From Natronomonas sp. (GTDB lineage: Archaea; Halobacteriota; Halobacteria; Halobacteriales; Haloarculaceae), in the NCBI GenBank assembly GCA_007135435.1, contig SLIW01000105.1:1-20717 (forward strand): 20,717 nt of DNA, read 5' to 3'. The notes beneath the pieces were generated by a model. It worked only from the letters and a program-made list of their open reading frames with translations, did no database searches and was not told the DNA's origin. The translations under genes and the position numbers were made by a program. Below are positions 13,515 to 20,399 of the stretch, piece after piece; the stretch's first letter is position 1, and every line of letters begins with the position of its first letter.

Positions 13515-13551
13515 GGAGCCATCCGCTTGCCACCCTGGGAGCCACCCGCTT
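13515..13551 (+). repeat. 14-bp direct repeat ending in the SDR promoter
   Basis: GGAGCCATCCGCTT (13515-13528) recurs as GGAGCCACCCGCTT (13538-13551), a 23-bp offset. The second copy runs into the TATA element of the SDR at 13581. The remaining 13282-13514 holds no gene that I can see. Confidence 0.75.
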
Positions 13552-13556
13552 TTATC
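13549..13556 (+). promoter_or_regulatory. TATA element for the SDR at 13581
   Basis: CTTTTATC is centred 27-28 nt before the ATG at 13581, the leaderless position. Confidence 0.6.
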
Positions 13557-13580
13557 GGGCGAGCGGCCCTCGTGGGGGAC

Positions 13581-14288
13581 ATGGACGTGACCTACGACTT
13601 CGACGGATCGGTCGTCCTGCTCACCGGCGCCAGCGGTGCCCTCGGTGCCGCGATCGCCCGCGCGTTCCACGACGCCGGCGCGACCGTCTGCGGGGCGGAC
13701 GTCGTGGCGCCCGACGACGAGGACGCTCTCGTCGACGAGGAGATCCTGACGTTCTACGAGACGGACGCGACCGACGAGGCGAGCGTCGCCGACACGGTCG
13801 ACGCCGTCGTCGACGACCACGGTGGGATCGACGCCCTCTGCAACGTGGCCGGGACCTGGCGCGGCGGCCAGCCCATCGACGAGACGCCCGTCGACGAGTT
13901 CGACATGCTGTTCGACGTGAACCTGAAGTCGATGTTCCTCGTCTCGAAGCACGCCCTCCCGCACCTCCGGGACGCCGGCGGGGCGATCGTGTCGGTGTCG
14001 GCCCGCTCGTCGCTCGAGGGTGGCGAGGGGGACGGCCCCTACCGGGCCTCGAAGGCGGGCGTCCGGCTCCTCACCGAGACCATCGCCGAGGAGAACCTCG
14101 GGACCGTCCGCGCCAACGCGATCATGCCGAGCGTCATCGACACGCCGATGAACCGCGAGATGATGCCCGACGCCGATCACGACGCGTGGGTCGACCCCGC
14201 GGACATCGCCGACGTGGTCCTGTTCCTCTGTTCGGACGAGGCGAGCGTGACCAGCGGCGCGGCGGTGCCCGTCTACGGGGAGGCCTGA
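13581..14288 (+). CDS. SDR family oxidoreductase, first of two
   Basis: 235-residue short-chain dehydrogenase. The cofactor loop TGASGALG is at 15-22; Asp40 at the end of the second strand (CGADVV) favours NAD(H). The structural motif is NVAG (88-91) rather than NNAG. The catalytic pair is Tyr154 and Lys158 in PYRASKAG, with serines at 138-144 supplying the third residue. The enzyme should be active; the substrate is unknown. At 235 residues it is at the short end of the family, with an acidic insertion after the second strand (APDDEDALVDEE). The ATG at 13581 follows a good TATA element; a frame open to 13527 lacks one. The stop TGA is exactly the loop of a GGCC/GGCC hairpin and begins a repeat. 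Confidence 0.9.
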   Translation: MDVTYDFDGSVVLLTGASGALGAAIARAFHDAGATVCGADVVAPDDEDALVDEEILTFYETDATDEASVADTVDAVVDDHGGIDALCNVAGTWRGGQPIDETPVDEFDMLFDVNLKSMFLVSKHALPHLRDAGGAIVSVSARSSLEGGEGDGPYRASKAGVRLLTETIAEENLGTVRANAIMPSVIDTPMNREMMPDADHDAWVDPADIADVVLFLCSDEASVTSGAAVPVYGEA

Positions 14289-14331
14289 GGCCCGACGCGA
14301 TCGCCGCTCATGGAGGCCCGACGCGATCGCC
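14282..14331 (+). repeat. 18-bp repeat starting at the SDR stop codon
   Basis: AGGCCCGACGCGATCGCC is identical at 14288-14305 and 14314-14331, a 26-bp offset. The first copy begins with the last base of the TGA stop (14286-14288). The stop is also the three-base loop between GGCC (14282-14285) and GGCC (14289-14292). Confidence 0.9.
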
Positions 14332-14356
14332 ACCGACGAGAACGATCTCCGCCACG

Positions 14357-14403
14357 GACGCCGCGGCACCACCGACGCCAGGGCACCACCGACGCCGCGG
14401 CAC
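14357..14403 (+). repeat. 17-bp tandem repeat, 2.8 units
   Basis: GACGCCGCGGCACCACC at 14357-14373, a copy with two changes at 14374-14390, and a partial copy at 14391-14403. Intergenic, between the two SDR genes. Confidence 0.9.
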
Positions 14404-14516
14404 GCTCGATATCCGCCCGGGAGGCACTTGCCGTGCGGTGTCATCGGCGGTGGGTCTTCGCTGGTGACAGTCGATGGGGGTCCGTGGAGCCCAGGTTCCG
14501 GATCGCGTGACCGACC

Positions 14517-14523
14517 CTTCAAG
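14517..14523 (+). promoter_or_regulatory. TATA-like element for the SDR at 14541
   Basis: CTTCAAG lies 18-24 nt before the ATG at 14541 and 24-30 nt before the ATG at 14547. The second spacing is the better one for a leaderless start. Confidence 0.4.
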
Positions 14524-14540
14524 ACGATGCTGCCTGAGGG

Positions 14541-15320
14541 ATGAGTATGGCAGACGAATACGCGCATCGTCCGGTCACCGTCGCGGGGAAGACCGCGGTC
14601 GTGATCGGCGGGACCAGCGGCATCGGCGAGGCGATCGCGCTCTCGTTCGCGAGCGAGGGCGCCGACGTCGTCGCGACCTCGCGGACCGAGGAGAAGGTGG
14701 CGGCCACCGCCGAGCGGCTCCGCGAGCTGGGCGCGGCAACGATCGAAGCGACGACGGACGTGACCTCCCGTGCGTCCATCGACGGGACGCGGGACCGGGT
14801 TATCGAGGAGTTCGGCTCGGTGGACGTCCTCGTGACGTCAGCCAGTGCGGTCGCCCGGACGGCGGTCGACGAGACCACCGAGGAGGAGTGGCGACACGTT
14901 CTCGACGTCCAGCTGACCGGCGTCTACCGCGCGACCCAGTCGTTCGCGGCCGTCATGGACGAGGGGAGCATCGTCCACGTGTCGTCGCTCGCGCCGCAGC
15001 TGGCCATCGCGAACCTCTCGACGTACACCGCAGCCAAGGGGGGTGTGGACGCCTACACTCGGGCGGCGGCGAAGGAGCTGGCCCCCGAGATCCGCGTCAA
15101 CGCCATCGCGCCCGGGTACGTGGTGACCCCACAGAACGTGGACCTCATCGGCGAGGGCACCGAGGCGCGCGAGCGGATCCGCCGACGGTGTCCGATGGGC
15201 GACGTCGCCGACCGGTCGGAGATCGCCGGCGCGGCGGTGTACCTGGCCTCCGACGCTGCCTCCTACACGACCGGCGAGGTCGTCACCGTCGACGGGCTCT
15301 TCGGCCGGAGCGTGTTCTGA
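14541..15320 (+). CDS. SDR family oxidoreductase, second of two, divergent NNAG motif
   Basis: 259-residue short-chain dehydrogenase. GGTSGIGE (23-30) binds the cofactor and Ser47-Arg48 (TSRTEEK) suggests NADP(H). Tyr162 and Lys166 in TYTAAKGG, with Ser148/149 in HVSSLAP, complete a catalytic set. The usual NNAG reads TSAS (99-102), and the helix-4 Asn of the tetrad is replaced by Gln (DVQLTG, about 124). It may therefore be a divergent enzyme with altered catalysis. Translation may begin at 14541 or two codons later at 14547, which fits the promoter better. It is the gene just before pccB (176-bp gap), in the same direction but with separate promoter signals. The 3' end, including its stop, is repeated downstream. 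Confidence 0.9.
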   Translation: MSMADEYAHRPVTVAGKTAVVIGGTSGIGEAIALSFASEGADVVATSRTEEKVAATAERLRELGAATIEATTDVTSRASIDGTRDRVIEEFGSVDVLVTSASAVARTAVDETTEEEWRHVLDVQLTGVYRATQSFAAVMDEGSIVHVSSLAPQLAIANLSTYTAAKGGVDAYTRAAAKELAPEIRVNAIAPGYVVTPQNVDLIGEGTEARERIRRRCPMGDVADRSEIAGAAVYLASDAASYTTGEVVTVDGLFGRSVF

Positions 15321-15387
15321 GTGGTTCTCCGGGCGGATCCCGGGCGGAGCGTGTTCTGATTGGTTCTCCGTGTGGAGTCTGTTCTGA
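15303..15387 (+). repeat. Tandem copies of the SDR 3' end including its stop
   Basis: 15303-15331 matches 15342-15370 at 27 of 29 bases; both contain GGAGCGTGTTCTGA. A third, shorter copy is at 15374-15387 (GGAGTCTGTTCTGA). The real stop is TGA 15318-15320, and each copy repeats it. CCGGAG (15305-15310) pairs with CTCCGG (15327-15332) around the stop; smaller hairpins CCGGG/CCCGG (15329-15343) and CTCC/GGAG (15366-15377) lie between the copies. Confidence 0.92.
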
Positions 15388-15459
15388 GGCCTCTGTGCGT
15401 CCCCGCGCGACGGCGGCGTGTCGATGCCGAGCCGATCGCTTCGTCGCGAACGGAAACCC

Positions 15460-15464
15460 TTTTT
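15460..15464 (+). promoter_or_regulatory. T-rich promoter element of pccB
   Basis: AACCCTTTTTCGTGG contains TTTTT at 15460-15464, about 35 nt upstream of the ATG at 15497. This gives a leader of roughly 8 nt. Confidence 0.4.
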
Positions 15465-15496
15465 CGTGGGTCTGCGTGTGTCCGGCAACGACTGGG

Positions 15497-17047
15497 ATGA
15501 CGATGGACGACAAGATCGAGGCGTTACGCGAGCTGAGGGAGGAGGCCCGGAAGGGCGGCGGCGAAGAGCGCATCGAGCGACAGCACGAGAAGGGCAAGAT
15601 GACCGCCCGCGAGCGGATCGAGTACTTCCTCGACGACGGCACGTTCGAGGAGTTCGACCAGCTCAAGACCCACCGCTGTACGAACTTCGACATGGAGGAG
15701 CGCCAGCCGTACGGCGACGGTGTCGTGACGGGCTACGGCGACGTCGACGGCCGGCGGGTGTTCGTCTTCGCCCACGACTTCACCGTCTTCGGCGGGTCGC
15801 TCGGGGAGGCGTTCGCCGAGAAAGTGTGCAAGGTGATGGACCGGGCCGTGGAGACCGGCGCACCCATCGTCGGGCTGAACGACTCCGCCGGCGCACGCAT
15901 CCAGGAGGGCATCGACTCGCTGGCAGGGTACGCCCACATCTTCCACCGGAACCAGCAGGCCTCCGGCGTCGTCCCGCAGATCTCGGCGATCATGGGCCCG
16001 TGTGCGGGCGGTGCGGTCTACTCGCCGGCCATCACGGACTTCATCTTCATGGTCCAGGACACCAGCCACATGTTCATCACGGGTCCGGACGTCATCGAGA
16101 CGGTCACCGGCGAGGAGGTCGGCTTCGAGGAGCTCGGGGGCGCGACCACCCACACCACGGAGTCCGGCGTGGCGCACTTCTCGGCGGCGGCCGAGGAGGA
16201 GGCCCTCGACGACATCCGGACGTTGCTCTCGTACCTGCCCCAGAACAACGTCGAGGACCCGCCGCAGGTCGAGCCGTGGGACGACCCCGAACGGCGCGAC
16301 GACGAACTGGAGGACATCGTCCCCGACCAGCCCCAGAAGCCCTACGACATGGTCGACGTCATCGATCGCGTGGTCGACGAGGGCTCGTTCTTCGAGGTGG
16401 CCGAGGGGTACGCGCGCAACATCGTCGTCGGATTCGCCCGCCTGGACGGCCGATCGGTCGGCGTCGTCGCCAACCAGCCGCGGGTGAACGCCGGGACGCT
16501 CGACATCGACGCGTCGCTGAAGGGCGGCCGCTTCGTGCGCTTCTGCGACGCCTTCAACGTCCCCATCCTGACCTTCGTGGACGTCCCGGGGTTCATGCCC
16601 GGGACCGACCAGGAGCACAACGGCATCATCAAGCACGGCGCGAAGCTGCTGTACGCCTACAGCGAGGCGACCGTGCCGCTCCTGACGGTCATCACCCGGA
16701 AGGCCTACGGCGGCGCCTACGACGTCATGGCCTCCAAGCACCTCGAGGCGGACGTCAACTACGCCTGGCCGACCGCCGAGATCGCGGTCATGGGCCCGAA
16801 AGGGGCGGTCAACATCCTCTACCGCGAGGAGCTCGAGGACGCCGACGACGTCGATGAGCGACGACAGGCGCTCATCGACCAGTACCGCGACACGTTCGCC
16901 AACCCCTACACGGCGGCCGAGCGGGGCTTCGTCGACGACGTCCTCGAGCCCGCGGAGACCCGCCCCCGGCTCGTCCGCGACCTCCGGATGCTCGAGTCGA
17001 AGCGCAAGGACCGCCCGGACCGCAAGCACGGGAACATCCCACTGTGA
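15497..17047 (+). CDS. pccB: Propionyl/acetyl-CoA carboxylase, carboxyltransferase subunit
   Basis: 516-residue biotin-dependent carboxyltransferase, which moves carboxyl from carboxybiotin to propionyl-CoA (or acetyl-CoA), forming methylmalonyl-CoA (or malonyl-CoA). Two crotonase-like halves are visible. The first has [10 protein letters not shown] (129-138) and [12 protein letters not shown] (167-178). The second has [14 protein letters not shown] (360-373), [15 protein letters not shown] (401-415) and [11 protein letters not shown] (430-440). Asp409 in GGAYDVM is the position where Asp goes with propionyl-CoA preference in characterised actinobacterial enzymes and Ile with acetyl-CoA, so propionyl-CoA is the likelier substrate. 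The protein starts MTMDDK; a second ATG is two codons in. pccX follows after 58 bp and pccA after pccX. The last 22 coding bases and the stop are tandemly duplicated beyond the gene. Confidence 0.95.
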   Translation: MTMDDKIEALRELREEARKGGGEERIERQHEKGKMTARERIEYFLDDGTFEEFDQLKTHRCTNFDMEERQPYGDGVVTGYGDVDGRRVFVFAHDFTVFGGSLGEAFAEKVCKVMDRAVETGAPIVGLNDSAGARIQEGIDSLAGYAHIFHRNQQASGVVPQISAIMGPCAGGAVYSPAITDFIFMVQDTSHMFITGPDVIETVTGEEVGFEELGGATTHTTESGVAHFSAAAEEEALDDIRTLLSYLPQNNVEDPPQVEPWDDPERRDDELEDIVPDQPQKPYDMVDVIDRVVDEGSFFEVAEGYARNIVVGFARLDGRSVGVVANQPRVNAGTLDIDASLKGGRFVRFCDAFNVPILTFVDVPGFMPGTDQEHNGIIKHGAKLLYAYSEATVPLLTVITRKAYGGAYDVMASKHLEADVNYAWPTAEIAVMGPKGAVNILYREELEDADDVDERRQALIDQYRDTFANPYTAAERGFVDDVLEPAETRPRLVRDLRMLESKRKDRPDRKHGNIPL

Positions 17048-17098
17048 TGGGAGCACGGGAACATCCCGCGGTGATGGGACGATCCCGTCGTGAGGTGA
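17026..17098 (+). repeat. 27-bp tandem copies of the pccB 3' end
   Basis: Unit 1 (17026-17052) carries the final coding bases and the TGA stop. Unit 2 (17053-17079) matches at 25 of 27 bases and repeats the TGA in register (17072-17074). A diverged third unit (17080-17098) contains another TGA and provides GAGGTGA. In unit 1, TCCCA (17037-17041) pairs with TGGGA (17048-17052), so the stop lies in the 6-nt loop; unit 2 keeps TCCC/GGGA. Confidence 0.95.
17092..17098 (+). promoter_or_regulatory. Ribosome-binding site of pccX
   Basis: GAGGTGA matches the haloarchaeal anti-Shine-Dalgarno sequence over seven bases and lies 7 nt before GTG 17106. It decides that start and implies translation from a pccB-pccX transcript. 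It belongs to the third, diverged unit of the pccB 3' repeat. Confidence 0.75.
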
Positions 17099-17105
17099 CC
17101 ACGAC

Positions 17106-17345
17106 GTGACCTACGAGATCACCGTCCCGGAGGACGCGGACGACGTCGAGGCGGCGGCCATCGCCGCCGCCATCAGGGCTCACGTCGCCGCCGACGCAGA
17201 GGCGGAGGAGGCCGAACCGACGTGGGAGGGAGCTCGCTGGCGCTTCCGTGGACGGGTCGAGACCCTCCAGCGCCGGCGCGTCCGCGTGCCCCGTGGCGCG
17301 CCGCGGGACGCCTGGACGGCCGCCGGCCGCACCGATCGCTTCTGA
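17106..17345 (+). CDS. pccX: PccX-like small subunit of propionyl-CoA carboxylase
   Basis: 79-residue protein between the carboxyltransferase and biotin carboxylase genes. Haloferax mediterranei has a small protein, PccX, encoded with pccA and pccB and needed for propionyl-CoA carboxylase activity; position, size and composition agree. The N-terminal half ([27 protein letters not shown]) resembles the start of bacterial epsilon subunits, with a helix after a short strand. The second half has [19 protein letters not shown] followed by a basic Arg/Pro-rich stretch ending [15 protein letters not shown], unusual in this acidic proteome. GTG is the start, supported by GAGGTGA seven bases before it. 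The stop TGA is in the loop of a CGCT/AGCG hairpin (17337-17348) that opens a tandem array. The family call rests mainly on context. Confidence 0.82.
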   Translation: MTYEITVPEDADDVEAAAIAAAIRAHVAADAEAEEAEPTWEGARWRFRGRVETLQRRRVRVPRGAPRDAWTAAGRTDRF

Positions 17346-17478
17346 GCGGGGGGACCGTTGGCTCCCGAGCGCGGAGGAATTGACCGCTCCCGAGCGCGGA
17401 GGAATTGACCGCTCCCGAACGCGGGGGACCGTCCGCTCCGTGACGCAGGGGACCGACCGCTCCCAGGCGCGGAGTACC
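17331..17478 (+). repeat. 24-29 bp tandem array starting inside pccX
   Basis: Units at about 17353-17381, 17382-17406, 17407-17430, 17431-17454 and 17455-17478, preceded by a recognisable unit at 17331-17352 that holds the pccX stop. The core is GACCGCTCCCGAGCGCGGAGG. Units 1 and 2 are nearly identical, later ones decay. The core can fold as CGCT-CCCG-AGCG; the pccX end folds as CGCT-TCTG-AGCG. Confidence 0.9.
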
Positions 17479-17645
17479 GGCCCCTGCCGACCACCGCGAC
17501 GAACGACGTCCGCGGGTCGAGATCGACGGGTCACTCGTACGTGTCCGTGAGCCACCGGGAGGCCGGTCCGCCGCGCATAAACTCTCCCGGAGTTCTGGAT
17601 TGATGAATCGATAGAATGACGTGATACGCGGGAGCATTTCGTGGC
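17479..17645 (+). promoter_or_regulatory. Intergenic region with probable pccA promoter
   Basis: Together with the array before it, about 300 bp separate pccX from pccA. The last 75 bp are AT-richer. They hold an inverted repeat AACTC-TCCCG-GAGTT (17580-17594) and a possible TATA segment, CGATAGAATG, about 27-37 nt before the ATG at 17646. pccA may therefore be transcribed on its own. Confidence 0.4.
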
Positions 17646-19484
17646 ATGTTCGACAAGGTACTGGTCGCCAACCGTGGCGAGATCGCGGTTCGGGTCATGC
17701 GCGCCTGCGAGGACCTGGGCGTGGAGACCGTCGCGGTCTACAGCGACGCCGACAAGCACGCCGGCCACGTCCGCTACGCCGACGAGGCGTACAACGTCGG
17801 CCCCGCCCGGGCCGCCGATTCGTACCTGGACCACGAGGCGGTGATCGAGGCCGCCGAGAAGGCCGACGCCGACGCCGTCCACCCCGGCTACGGGTTCCTC
17901 GCGGAGAACGCGACCTTCGCGGCGAAGGTCGAGGAGCACGACGATCTCACCTGGATCGGGCCCTCGTCGACGTCGATGGAGCAGGCGGGCGAGAAGACGA
18001 AGGCCCGCAAGATCATGCAGGAGGCGGACGTCCCCATCGTCCCCGGGACGACCGAGCCGGTCGAGACGGTCGAGGAGGTCCACGACTTCGGCGACGAGCA
18101 CGGCTACCCGATCGCGATCAAGGCCGAGGGCGGCGGCGGCGGCCGCGGGATGAAGATCGTCCGGGACCCCGAGGAGGCGGAGGACCAGCTCGATGCCGCC
18201 AAGCGGGAGGGCGAGGCGTACTTCGACAACCCGTCGGTCTACCTGGAGCGCTACCTCGAGCGCCCGCGGCACATCGAGGTGCAGATCCTCGCCGACCAGC
18301 ACGGCAACGTCCGCCACCTCGGCGAGCGCGACTGCTCGCTGCAGCGGCGCCACCAGAAGGTGATCGAGGAGGGTCCCTCGCCGGCGCTCACCGACGAGCT
18401 CCGAGAGGAGATCGGCGAGGCGGCCCGCCGCGGCGCCGACGCGGCCGACTACCACAACGCCGGGACCTTCGAGTTCCTCGTCGAGGAGGACCCCGACCGC
18501 GACGGTGCGGACGGCGAGCTCCTGGACGCCGACGCGGACTTCTACTTCCTCGAGGTCAACACCCGCATCCAGGTCGAACACTGCGTGACCGAGGAGCTGA
18601 CCGGCGTCGACATCGTGAAGTGGCAGCTCCGCATCGCCGCGGGCGAGGAACTCGACTTCGCGCAGGACGACGTCGAGCTGGACGGCCACGCCGTCGAGTA
18701 CCGGATCAACGCGGAGAACGCCGCCGAGGGCTTCTCGCCGGCGACCGGCGGGGAGCTCGAGACCTACGACCCGCCGGGCGGCATCGGCGTCCGCGTCGAC
18801 GACGCACTCAGGCAGGGCGACGACCTCGTCACCGACTACGACTCGATGATCGCGAAGCTGATCGTACACGGGACCGACCGCGAGGAGTGCCTCGCCCGCT
18901 CGGACCGCGCGCTCGCCGAGTACGACGTCGAGGGCATCCCGACGATCATCCCGTTCCACCGGCTGATGCTCCGCGACGAGGCGTTCCTCGCGGGCACCCA
19001 CACGACGAAGTACCTCGACGAGGTGCTCGACCGCGAGCGCCTGACGGAGGCCCAGGAGCGGTGGGGCAGCGAGGCGATCACGTCGGCGGCAGACGACGGG
19101 GAGGTCGTCGAGCGGGAGTTCACGGTGGAGGTCAACGGCAAGCGGTTCCAGGTCAACCTCGAGGAGCGGGCCGAACGGGCGAGCCGGCCCGGCCCCGTCG
19201 CCAGTGGCTCGAGCGGTTCGCCGTCCGGCGAGTCGGCGGGCACTGGTGGCGGCCCGACGGTCTCCGCGGAGGGCGAGGTCGTCAGCGCGGAGATGCAGGG
19301 CACCATCCTCGAGGTGAACGTCGCCGAGGGCGACACCGTCGAGTCCGGCGACGTCATCTGCGTGCTCGAGGCGATGAAGATGGAGAACGACGTCGTCGCC
19401 GAGGTCGGCGGGACCGTCGCCGAGGTCGCCGTCTCCGAGGGCGACTCGGTCAACCAGGGCGACCCCCTGGTCGTGCTGGACTAG
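17646..19484 (+). CDS. pccA: Propionyl/acetyl-CoA carboxylase, biotin carboxylase and biotin carrier subunit
   Basis: 612 residues with two enzymatic parts. Residues 1 to about 450 are the biotin carboxylase: [14 protein letters not shown] (4-17), the ATP-grasp glycine loop [12 protein letters not shown], the catalytic [12 protein letters not shown] and [14 protein letters not shown]. The C-terminus is a biotinyl carrier domain with Lys578 in EAMKMEN. A linker rich in Ser, Gly and Pro (about 515-540) joins them. ATP-dependent carboxylation of biotin on Lys578 feeds PccB. Between FEFLVEEDP and FYFLEVNTR there is an acidic insertion (about 17 residues, [15 protein letters not shown]) that bacterial enzymes lack. 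The ATG at 17646 matches the family N-terminus exactly. A 19-bp tandem array follows the gene. Confidence 0.96.
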   Translation: MFDKVLVANRGEIAVRVMRACEDLGVETVAVYSDADKHAGHVRYADEAYNVGPARAADSYLDHEAVIEAAEKADADAVHPGYGFLAENATFAAKVEEHDDLTWIGPSSTSMEQAGEKTKARKIMQEADVPIVPGTTEPVETVEEVHDFGDEHGYPIAIKAEGGGGGRGMKIVRDPEEAEDQLDAAKREGEAYFDNPSVYLERYLERPRHIEVQILADQHGNVRHLGERDCSLQRRHQKVIEEGPSPALTDELREEIGEAARRGADAADYHNAGTFEFLVEEDPDRDGADGELLDADADFYFLEVNTRIQVEHCVTEELTGVDIVKWQLRIAAGEELDFAQDDVELDGHAVEYRINAENAAEGFSPATGGELETYDPPGGIGVRVDDALRQGDDLVTDYDSMIAKLIVHGTDREECLARSDRALAEYDVEGIPTIIPFHRLMLRDEAFLAGTHTTKYLDEVLDRERLTEAQERWGSEAITSAADDGEVVEREFTVEVNGKRFQVNLEERAERASRPGPVASGSSGSPSGESAGTGGGPTVSAEGEVVSAEMQGTILEVNVAEGDTVESGDVICVLEAMKMENDVVAEVGGTVAEVAVSEGDSVNQGDPLVVLD

Positions 19485-19522
19485 CGAGGGATCCGCTCGG
19501 AGGGCGGAGTCGTTCGAGTACG

Positions 19523-19617
19523 GCTCGGCGTGGAGCGGTTCGCTCGGCGTGGAGCGGTTCGCTCGGCGTGGAGCGGTTCGCTCGGCGTGGAGCGGTTCGC
19601 TCGGCGTGAAGCAGTTC
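19523..19617. repeat. 19-bp tandem array, five units
   Basis: Five contiguous units start at 19523, 19542, 19561, 19580 and 19599. The first four are identical: GCTCGGCGTGGAGCGGTTC. The last differs at two bases. Across each junction GAGCG-GTT-CGCTC can form a 5-bp hairpin. A degenerate unit-like stretch (19495-19522) connects the array to the pccA stop. The 19-bp period excludes coding. The rest of 19485-19772 holds no gene. Confidence 0.97.
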
Positions 19618-19757
19618 CAATGACCGGCGGGTGTGTCTCCCGTGGCGGCGACCGGAGGAGCGGTCAGGTCTCGAAGACCCGGAGCACGTTCGACGAAAAG
19701 GGTCCAGGTTCGGAGACAATGATATCAGATTGAGAAAGTGGGTATGGTCTCGGCTCG

Positions 19758-19776
19758 GTAAGAATCCAGGTCTTAC
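19758..19776 (-). terminator. Hairpin overlapping the methyltransferase stop codon
   Basis: GTAAGA (19758-19763) and TCTTAC (19771-19776) are perfect 6-bp arms around a 7-nt centre. On the minus strand the first arm contains the TAA stop (19775-19773) of the methyltransferase. A 3'-end function is possible but unproven. Confidence 0.5.
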
Positions 19777-20399
19777 GGCGTGCTCTCGTCGCGCCTGAGC
19801 CGGTACCAGTGTTCCTCCGGCCGCATCAGTAGCTCGACCGGTCTGGGTGCCACGAAGTTAGAGGGCCCGACGTCGGTGACCGTCCAGTCGGGGAACGCCT
19901 CCTCGATCTCCCGTCGGCTCGCCCCTCGAGGGAGCGGCCCTCTCCATCGCGGCTCCCACGCGAGCAGGAGCACGGTGGCGTCGGACGCGGCGACGGCGTC
20001 GACCTCCCGTCCCATCGCCGCCCGCTGGCTGCGGGCGAGGCCGTGGAACGTCCCGGTATCGAGGATCAACCGGTAGCCGGTCTCGATGCCGGCTCCGCGG
20101 AGGTCGGTCACATCACCGTGGACGAGCTCCATCTCGACACCCTCCTCGTCGACGCGATCGCGGGCGCGGTCGAGGACCCGTTCGACGTTGTCGACCCCCG
20201 TGACCTCCCAGCCGCGGCGGGCGAGTTCGATCCCCCAGATCCCACTTCCGGTGCCCAGGTCGAGCGCCCGTCCGTAGGGGGCCTCCCGCCCGCGCTCCTC
20301 ATCCTCGAACAGCCGCGTGATCGCCTCGACGAACGCCGGTTCCTCGGCGGCGTCCTCCCACGGATGGAAGCCCAGGGCGTAGGCTATCTCGTAGTTCAT
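19773..20399 (-). CDS. Class I SAM-dependent methyltransferase
   Basis: 208-residue Rossmann-type methyltransferase. Motif I is ALDLGTGSGIWGIELA (45-60), with the acidic residue after the second strand at Asp70 (TGVDNVERV). VHGDVTD marks the adenine-binding region and ILDTGTFHGLARSQRAAM the post-motif segment. The C-terminal part (EEAFPDWTVTDVGPSNFVAP) is the usual final strands of the fold. It resembles thiopurine-type and UbiE-like small-molecule methyltransferases, but I cannot name a substrate. The ATG at 20399 is preferred; a GTG three codons earlier (20408) is possible. No clear TATA is visible. A 6-bp hairpin covers the stop codon. Confidence 0.9.
   Translation of the reverse strand: MNYEIAYALGFHPWEDAAEEPAFVEAITRLFEDEERGREAPYGRALDLGTGSGIWGIELARRGWEVTGVDNVERVLDRARDRVDEEGVEMELVHGDVTDLRGAGIETGYRLILDTGTFHGLARSQRAAMGREVDAVAASDATVLLLAWEPRWRGPLPRGASRREIEEAFPDWTVTDVGPSNFVAPRPVELLMRPEEHWYRLRRDESTP

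Noticed and set aside
16872..19001. Very long antisense frame (709 residues) across pccB, pccX and pccA; similar ones at 5355-6515 and 15524-17056
   Set aside because: Long antisense frames are common in GC-rich DNA with strong third-position bias. The sense strands hold complete, conserved enzymes.
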